64,000 bases of DNA from Asterochloris sp. CNOR1 (lineage: Eukaryota > Chlorophyta > Trebouxiophyceae > Trebouxiales > Trebouxiaceae). Under the pieces are notes generated by a model. The model ran no database searches. It was not told where the DNA came from and saw only the letters and a list, made by a program, of their open reading frames with translations. The stretch covers positions 992,001-1,056,000 of the forward strand of contig OZ017751.1 of NCBI GenBank assembly GCA_963969365.1, read 5' to 3'. Positions 58,009 to 64,000 of the stretch are shown piece by piece; within the stretch, counting starts at the first letter, position 1, and every line of letters starts with the position of its first letter. A program made the translations under genes and the position numbers.

Positions 58009-60533
58009 ATGAGGCTCACTCATTTTGCGAGCAGCGCAAACACACCATATCCAAACTCCAGAGGTGTGACACAGGGCCTTCGAGGTCTTAAATTCCGGGC
58101 TGCATGCTTGTATTTGCACAGCGACCTTCATGCTGAGGGGACTGACACGGCTGATCAGATCAGGATCGGTGGGGAGACCTCCAAGCTCAAGTCTGCCACT
58201 TTCCCAATTGCAGCTGCTCAAGTGCCTTTGGTGACGGCGCAGGCATTTGCTCCAAGCAGCATTACATCAGCCGCTGCAGGAGGAGGCATCCCCTCAGGTC
58301 TTGCTGCCAGGCAGCAGCTTGTTGAGCAGCCCCTGTTGAGCATTGTCTGGCAGCAGCTCCGCGGGAAGAAGAGGTCAACCATTGATGTCGGCCTGAAGGC
58401 ATCCAAACCCATCACTCCAGGTACATTGCTGCGTTCCATTGCTCTGTTAAACACAGAATGCAGGCACTGATGCAGTTTGACCTGGTGTTGCAGGCCAGAG
58501 AGGGCGTATCATCACCAGCAGAAAGGATTTGTGGAAGGGCAAGCCTTTCAAAGCCCTGACAAAGGGCCTGCCCAGGACTGGCGGCCGCAATCACTCTGGC
58601 TCAATCACATCATGGCATCGGTGGGTACCCTGGCAAACAAGCGATGCTCTGCAGCAGCAGCAGCAGCTTGCAGCTGAGGGTGGCCAGCAAGCCCCTGAAA
58701 AGACTGTGCCAGACCGTGGTGCATGGACACTACACAAGCCATGCTGTGCGGTCGTAAGGCGTGCTTGCTGCGCTGGTGGACAAGAGTCAGGCCCTAGCAC
58801 AGAACCTTGACATGGCCTCCGAGCCTCACTGACTTGACCCATTTGCTGGCTGCCTTACAGGGGCGGCAGGCACAAGCGCCTGTACCGGTTCATCGATCTC
58901 AAGCGGGCCATCAGCCAGGACGTCTCTGAGGTTGCCACAGTGCAGCGGATAGAGTATGACCCCAATCGCTCAGCCCGCATCGCGCTGCTGCAGCACACCC
59001 GCCAAGGTTGGTGAAAGGGGGGCGGTAGAGGGGCCACTGTTGTTCTGCCCCCTCCTGACTCAAGGGCTTTGTGCACATCGCGCTGCAGCAGCCGTCCTGT
59101 TTCGGTCAGCTCTGGCCAAGAAAGTGTGGTGTGCAGGAGCATGATTCCACTCGGTGCTGGCGGTGAGCCCGTGCTGTTGCTGCGGCTTTGCCTGAAACCC
59201 AGTAGTGTCAAGGGCTGCACCGGCATGCACAGTCACGACACTATGGTGGCGGCTGGCCTTGAGACCAGCACAGCTACATGCTGGTAAAACTCATCCGCCT
59301 CCAGGTAGCGCACTCATCCATGTCCAGCTTCGCCCGCCTCTGCAGGATCAATGGCCCCTGCAGAGTTGCCGATGCCCACAGGCCCAACACGCACCGAGAG
59401 ACGAGTATGATTGCATCTGTATTGGACTCACATGCAGCTGTGCCCTCCCTTGCAGGGTTGCCGGGGCCCAGCAGCCCTGCAGGCACGTCTGCAGCGCCAG
59501 CGCCTCCCATTCCAGTGCCAGGTGTGAGGCACTCCTACATTCTGGCTCCCCAGAGCCTTGCACCTGGAGATGTGGTCAGATCGGGGCTGGAGGTGCCCAT
59601 CCGCCCGGGGAACAGCCTGCCCCTGCATGCCATGCCCACCGGCACCTCGGTGCACAACATCGAGCTGCAGCCGGGGTCAGGGGGCCGGCTGGTGCGGGCG
59701 GCCGGCACCAGTGCCCAGCTGGTCAGCAAAGGTGGGCAGCCCCCTGGCATGACGTCTTCATCAGTACATGCAAAGATGCCCCCGCACCGTGTGTGGCACA
59801 GACGTTCAGTGCCCAGCTGATCAGCTCGGGGGCCTCTACTGGGATGGGACAGCTGTCCTCTAGACCACCAGCAAGGCCCTGGCGCAATGAGCAAAGAGCG
59901 TTGCTCGACCACCGTGCCTTGACCAGTGGCTGCAGCAGGGGCTGCAGTGTTGTGCCAATAGCCACCATTCCTGCTGGGTGGTGCTCGCTGCTGAGCAAGA
60001 CACCGATTGCTACTGTGAAGGTAAAGCTGCCATGGCTGCCATCTCATGCACTGATTGTTATAGTTGCTCTCCTCAGGATTAATATGCTGCAGGCATTGAT
60101 GGGCACACCATCCTGCACCTGCCCTCTCAGCAGACTGGAATGCAATCTCCAAGCTGCATGACCACTCCGACCTCATTGTTAGCATGCTGCAGGCGCTGAT
60201 GGGTACGCCATCCTGCGCCTCCCCTCCGGAGAGCAGAAGGCTGTCCTGTTGAACTGCATGGCCACCATTGGTGCTCTGTCCAACCCCCAGAACAAAAACA
60301 CAGTGATTGGGAAGGCAGGCGCTGCCCGCTGGCTGGGGCGGCGGCCCATCACACGTGGAATGGCCATGAATCCTGTGGACCACCCTCATGGTGGAGGGCG
60401 TGGGAAGAGCAAAGGCAGGATCAGTCAGAGCCCCTGGGGCGTGCCCACCAAGGGCTACCGCACCAGGAAGACCACCCTGACAGACCACACCATCCGGCTG
60501 AGCAGGCACCTTGCAAAACGGACACGGCGCTGA
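58009..60533 (+). CDS. organellar ribosomal protein uL2 (probably mitochondrial)
   Basis: Large-subunit protein of the peptidyl-transferase region. Five exons: 58009-58420, 58494-58620, 58861-59006, 59456-59731 and 60193-60533 (stop TGA), all phase-consistent. Recognised uL2 sequence: [11 protein letters not shown], Gly-Gly-Arg-His-Lys-Arg-Leu-Tyr-Arg, Ile-Glu-Tyr-Asp-Pro-Asn-Arg-Ser-Ala, Ser-Tyr-Ile-Leu-Ala-Pro and the highly conserved [12 protein letters not shown]. It is bacterial-type with an N-terminal extension, so organelle-targeted. Mitochondrion is favoured because plastid rpl2 usually stays in the plastid genome (general knowledge). The start is uncertain: Met 58009 begins a plausible presequence, and in-frame Met 57949 is an alternative. 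An unusual Pro/Ala-rich insert of about 30 residues precedes Ser-Tyr-Ile-Leu. Confidence 0.9.
60084..60238 (+). repeat. 100-bp-period duplication of a uL2 acceptor and exon start
   Basis: About 55 bp beginning ATGCTGCAGGC at 60084, inside the last uL2 intron, recur at 60184, where they form the true acceptor and first 15 codons of exon 60193-60533. Identity is about 85 percent by eye. The upstream copy keeps its own TGCTGCAG acceptor and an open frame similar to the real one (Ile-Asp-Gly-His-Thr-Ile-Leu versus Ala-Asp-Gly-Tyr-Ala-Ile-Leu). Confidence 0.85.
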
Positions 60534-60660
60534 TGCCTGCTTTATTTCATGCTGCCTGCCTATATTGCATTGTCCCAAGATTGGATGTTGGCATACGTTC
60601 ATTTGTCAACATACACATCTTGGGCAAAGGTCAAATAACAGGAGGGGGATGCCAGCAAGA

Positions 60661-60823
60661 TCAGGGGTGGTGTCACACATAATAGCTGCTGTATCTAAGA
60701 TCCACCTTTACAAAGGTGCCCGCAGAACCATCATCTCAGGGGTGATGTTACAGTCGTTGCATTGATAAGCTGCTGTACCTCAGGTTCACTTCCTGAGAGT
60801 CGCCCGCAGAGCAACAATCTCAG
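60661..60823 (+). repeat. tandem duplication (75-84 bp) over the 3' end of the coiled-coil gene
   Basis: TCAGGGGTGGTGTCAC at 60661 matches TCAGGGGTGATGTTAC at 60736. TAGCTGCTGTATCT then matches TAAGCTGCTGTACCT, and GTGCCCGCAGAACCATCATCTCAG matches GTCGCCCGCAGAGCAACAATCTCAG. The right-hand unit holds the stop codon and last codons of the minus-strand coiled-coil gene; the left-hand unit is a decayed copy in its 3' flank. Confidence 0.75.
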
Positions 60824-63613
60824 TTTGCAGCGTGCTGCGCTGTGCCTCAGCTTTGCGGTAGCTATCCATCAAGACCTTGGCATCAGCCTCCAGCACGCTG
60901 TACAGCAAGGGGCCAGTCAGTGGGCCACGTGGGTCACAGCGAGTGGTTGAGGAGGCCCTCAACACCACAGTGAGAGGCCATGTGGTTTGCTCACGGCCAG
61001 CTCTCAGGTGACGACTGCTGGCAGCCCATAGTATGTAGATGACCGGAGTGCTGAGGCTGCGATGGTGCAAGCCTTTGCATCAACACATTCTGGGGCTCAG
61101 AAGGCAGATTTCACCTATACAGCAGGGCATGCCCACCTTATCCTGCTGCGCGCCTGCTCCTCTAAGCTGCTCACAGTGGTGAGGTTCTCCTGCAGGCTCG
61201 CGCTTTCTGTCCTGTATTTGTCTCTGTCCTTGGTCATCCGCTCCAGCTGCTCAAACAGGCGCTGCTTGGTGTCCTGGAGCGACTGCACTGCCGCGTTCTG
61301 CTCGTGCTGCAGATCAGAGCAGCACAGACCATTCAAAAGGCCAGCTTGGAAGACGACCTGTGAGACTCACCGCCATGGCGTACAGAGCATGGCGTCCCAA
61401 GCAGCTGCACCCGACAAAACATGTCGCATCACACAGGCAACCTTGAGGCCTGCCTGATGTTGCCCAGCAATCAAGTGTCAGCAGGAGGTCCACCAAAACA
61501 GCAGAGACCTCCAGCGTCCCCAGCGCTGTGGTGGCGTCTCGCAGTTCTCACAGCAGCAATGATCACAGCTGTGCCGCCTGTCCCCCCCATCTGTCTGAGG
61601 AACTATCTGACTGAGATCCCAGAAGACGCAGCGCAGACTTAGTATCCCATCACTCCTTGGTCCGTGCTGCCTGGTCATGGATATCCTCTAGTGCAACAGG
61701 GTGCGATGCTGTCTTCCCCAGAATGGTCCCCTGAGTTTGGCTTGCTGCAGCAGTGTCACCTGTACAGCAGACTCCAGGAGCCCCAGCGCCGTCGTGGCAA
61801 CCTCCATCTCCTGCTTGCTGCTGGCCACCAGCTGCCGTTCCTTCACCAGGCGCAGCTGCCGCTCGAGGTTGCTCCGGGTGGCTTCCAGCTCCACCCTGGC
61901 GGCCTCAAGCTGCGCCCTGGCTGCAGGGTCGGCGTCAACAGGAGCATCAGGGTCCTGAGCCGCCTACAGTGCAGGTGCACACTTCGGGTCCTTAGGGTCC
62001 AGCCAGATGTGGTGGCTTCCATTGCACCAGCTTGGCGCCACAATCCTCTGTTGAAGGAAATCTTAATGTGGCATGGCGTAGCAGCAGCTTCCAGTCCAGG
62101 CTTGGCGGCTTCAAACCCCACCCTGGCGGCTTCAGGCTGCGCCCCAGCTTCATTCAGGGCGACCGCAGAAGCTGCAGAGTCCTGTGCTGCTTGCACTGCA
62201 TGCAGTCCCAGTGTGGCACGGCAAAGCAGCACGGTCTGGGGCAGTCCTGGTGGCGATAAGCTGTACCTGTGGTGTCAGGGTTAGCATCAGGGTCCTGCAC
62301 CGTCTGCATTGCAGCTCAGACACTGCAGCATGGCATAGCAGCAGGCTGCTGCCGGGCAGTCAAGAAGTTCCTGCCATGCACTGCAACAAGGCCAGTGACG
62401 TTGATCGGAGCAGATGCTCGTGTCACAGTCCTCGCATGCAGCAGGCCATGGCCTCCCCTGTACAGCATCTGCACCTCTCGACCATGGACATCTACCCAGA
62501 ATATGCCAGCAGCTCATGGACACCTTTGACACTTGATCAGGACTCGCTGTTGCACAGCATGGCCGCTCTCCATCACTGAGCAAGTTCGGGTCACATTGTT
62601 TGCATGTGTTCTGGCCAAGGGCTCACCTCAGCAGCTGCAGCTGCATCCAGATCCCTGAGCTTGCTGGTGCACACGGCCAGCCTGCCCTCGAGGTCTGCCC
62701 TCTGGGCCGCCAGCTCTGCAGTGAGCATGCTGCCTGGCGTAGCCTTGGGCAGGTCAGTGGCCTCTGCTGGCAGCTCAGGTGCCTTCCCAGTGGTGGCCTT
62801 GATAGCTGCAGCGTTCATCTGCTGCAGCGACTTCACAATGCGCGCCAGCTGCATGAACACCAAATGGCACGGTCAGAACACTCTGTCTGCCTCTCCACGT
62901 GCGCGCACTTGCTTTGAGCTTCAGCAGAGCAATGACTATGGCTTGCACGGCCAAGCTACAGGCAACAAGACCTTGGCAGGAGCATCCATATGCAGCCATG
63001 TCAGCCTGTCAAGGTGAGCATTGGCTCCCAACAAGTGAGTTGCATAAGTTCGGTCATGCTGCCTGGCTTGTCACCTTGCCAGTGACTTTGCAGCCCTGTG
63101 ACAGCAATCCTGGCAGTGTTGAGAATCTGGTGGTGCCCACTTAGGCAGCTGTGCACATCAGTCTACATGGTGAGATGCGACCATTGAGGCATGCAGACGG
63201 TCTCACCAGCACACACTCTGGAGTCCCAGCAGCAAGATCTCAAGAGCCTGCGGCTGCACTGCTCCCAACCTGCACTTCCTCTCCTGATGATGTGCCTGTC
63301 CAAGCCCGCTTGATGTGAGCAGAAGGGCGGCCGTACATGAGAAAGCAGACTTCCGCCAGTTCTCCCAGGTTGTTGACGCGTGCCTCATGGTCTCAGATGC
63401 TGCTATTGATGCCTTTGAGCAGCAGGTGTCCACACAAAGCTGCACCATGCAATCAACAAAAGACCCTGCACCTGGTCAATGCGCCCGTTCAGATCTGCGA
63501 TGCGCCCATCCCTGTCCACAATGGTGGCCTGCAGGTCGGCCGTCTCCTGCAGGAGGGCGCCCTTGTACAGACGCTTCTTCTGGCGCTTGCGAGCCAGCTG
63601 GGCCGACAGCATC
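60786..63613 (-). CDS. coiled-coil protein, 3' part (5' end beyond resolution)
   Basis: Supported exons, right to left: 63613-63472, 62847-62627, 61963-61760, 61306-61137 and 60897-60786 (stop). Each has consensus splice sites; the junction 61137/60897 is phase-consistent. The protein is rich in Glu, Gln, Lys, Arg, Ala and Leu in heptad-like order: Glu-Thr-Ala-Asp-Leu-Gln-Ala-Thr-Ile, Leu-Glu-Arg-Gln-Leu-Arg-Leu-Val-Lys-Glu-Arg, Leu-Phe-Glu-Gln-Leu-Glu-Arg-Met-Thr-Lys-Asp. It ends Leu-Arg-Ala-Thr-Leu-Arg-Lys. A proline/alanine-containing stretch in exon 62847 may be a hinge. No motor, membrane segment or enzyme domain is visible, so golgin-, centriole- or cytoskeleton-type roles are only guesses. 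Further 5' exons must exist between 63614 and the window end or outside it; I could not place them. Joins between 63472 and 61963 are tentative. Confidence 0.6.
61840..62350 (-). repeat. diverged duplicated segments around a coiled-coil exon
   Basis: Sequence coding the Ala/Glu-rich start of exon 61963-61760 has relatives in the intron to its right. The string CATCAGGGTCCTG occurs at about 61944 and 62288. A CACCCTGGCGGC element with a following CTGCGCCC occurs near 61896 and 62121, and related GGCA-GGC-AAGCAGCA strings recur near 62072, 62213 and 62333. The copy at 62100-62230 would translate to a shortened version (Glu-Ala-Ala-Arg-Val-Gly-Phe-Glu-Ala-Ala) but lacks a suitable donor, so it is probably a decayed exon copy. 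Confidence 0.5.
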
Positions 63614-64000
63614 CTGCACACAGAAACGGTTCTGATGAGGGAATCAAGTGCTGCAGCTGCAGACCAGCTGGGCGTAAAGCATCCTGCAGCCTGGACCTGA
63701 ATCTTGCATGAGCTTGGTGGACAACATTAGGCTGGGTCAACATAGTGGCATTGCTTCTGTCGCGAGAGCACCATCCTGCCGTCAGATAGGCCAGGCTTGC
63801 TCCAGCTGGTGAGCTGCGAGGCTGCCCAGCTGTTTACACAGCAGGATCCGTCCAGCTCCTGCACAAATGAGGCAGCCCTGGCTGCAGCATGGGACCCACA
63901 GGTTGGCGCCTGCATTCCTGCAGGCGCCGCTGGGCCTGGAAGAAACCCCCATTCCAGTCCACGCAATCAGCAAGACTGTTTGGGGATGCTGATCGCTCCA
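63614..64000. other. unresolved upstream part of the coiled-coil gene
   Basis: Probably intron plus one or more small minus-strand exons. A candidate is around 63930-63910 (Ala-Gln-Arg-Arg-Leu-Gln between an acceptor-like CCAG and a donor-like site), but nothing secures it. No plus-strand gene seen. Confidence 0.3.

Noticed and set aside
1-64000. CRISPR arrays, tRNA and rRNA genes, intact transposons, long terminal repeats
   Set aside because: Looked for on both strands by eye and none seen. The repeats present are short tandem duplications or coding low-complexity runs. A tRNA or repeat search program could still find diverged cases.

Overview
This window is nuclear DNA from a green alga, most likely a trebouxiophyte. 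That placement is an inference from gene content and intron style, not from a marker gene. The evidence is: dense spliceosomal introns of about 80-700 bp with GT donors and almost uniform TGCAG acceptors; moderately high GC; a mucin/hydroxyproline-rich cell-surface protein of algal type; an MRL1-like PPR protein found only in green plastid lineages; a SOS1-type antiporter; and a nuclear gene for an organellar ribosomal protein L2. I see no bacterial operons, CRISPR arrays, tRNA or rRNA genes, and no intact transposon. Gene models below were built by hand from reading frame, splice-site and phase continuity. Exon edges are given where I could fix them.

Layout. (1) 1-2365: 3' part of an armadillo-repeat gene on +. 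(2) 2366-3768: intergenic, with one doubtful minus-strand ORF. (3) 3769-28610, +: one very long gene of about 54 exons. It appears to encode a single-pass receptor kinase of roughly 3,200-3,300 residues, with a signal peptide, a Thr/Pro/Ala mucin-like ectodomain, three copies of an unfamiliar three-exon module, a transmembrane segment, a very long low-complexity cytoplasmic linker, a non-RD protein kinase domain, and a C-terminal domain I do not recognise. (4) 29758-37556, -: MRL1-like PPR protein with a plausible plastid transit peptide. (5) 38334-47863, +: SOS1-type Na+/H+ antiporter, divergent from the PPR gene. (6) 48131-53852, -: OPT-family transporter; 14 phase-consistent exons give 746 residues. 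(7) 54385-57767, +: second organellar PPR protein, divergent from the transporter gene. (8) 58009-60533, +: organellar (probably mitochondrial) uL2. (9) 60786-63613 and beyond, -: 3' part of a coiled-coil protein gene.

The most unusual content is the receptor kinase. Its ectodomain is built almost entirely from phase-1 symmetric exons, and one of them has been duplicated (310-bp period) with the second copy broken. Across the window, introns repeatedly contain decayed tandem duplications that span a 3' splice site and the start of the following exon: about 85-bp units at 18.8-19.4 kb, 100 bp at 60.1 kb and 34 bp at 57.0 kb. This looks like a recurring local process that makes spare acceptor sites and pseudo-exons.

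Functionally, the genes are independent housekeeping or surface genes rather than a pathway. Two act in organelle RNA or translation (MRL1-like and the second PPR), one in organellar translation (uL2), two are membrane transporters, and one is a putative cell-surface sensor.
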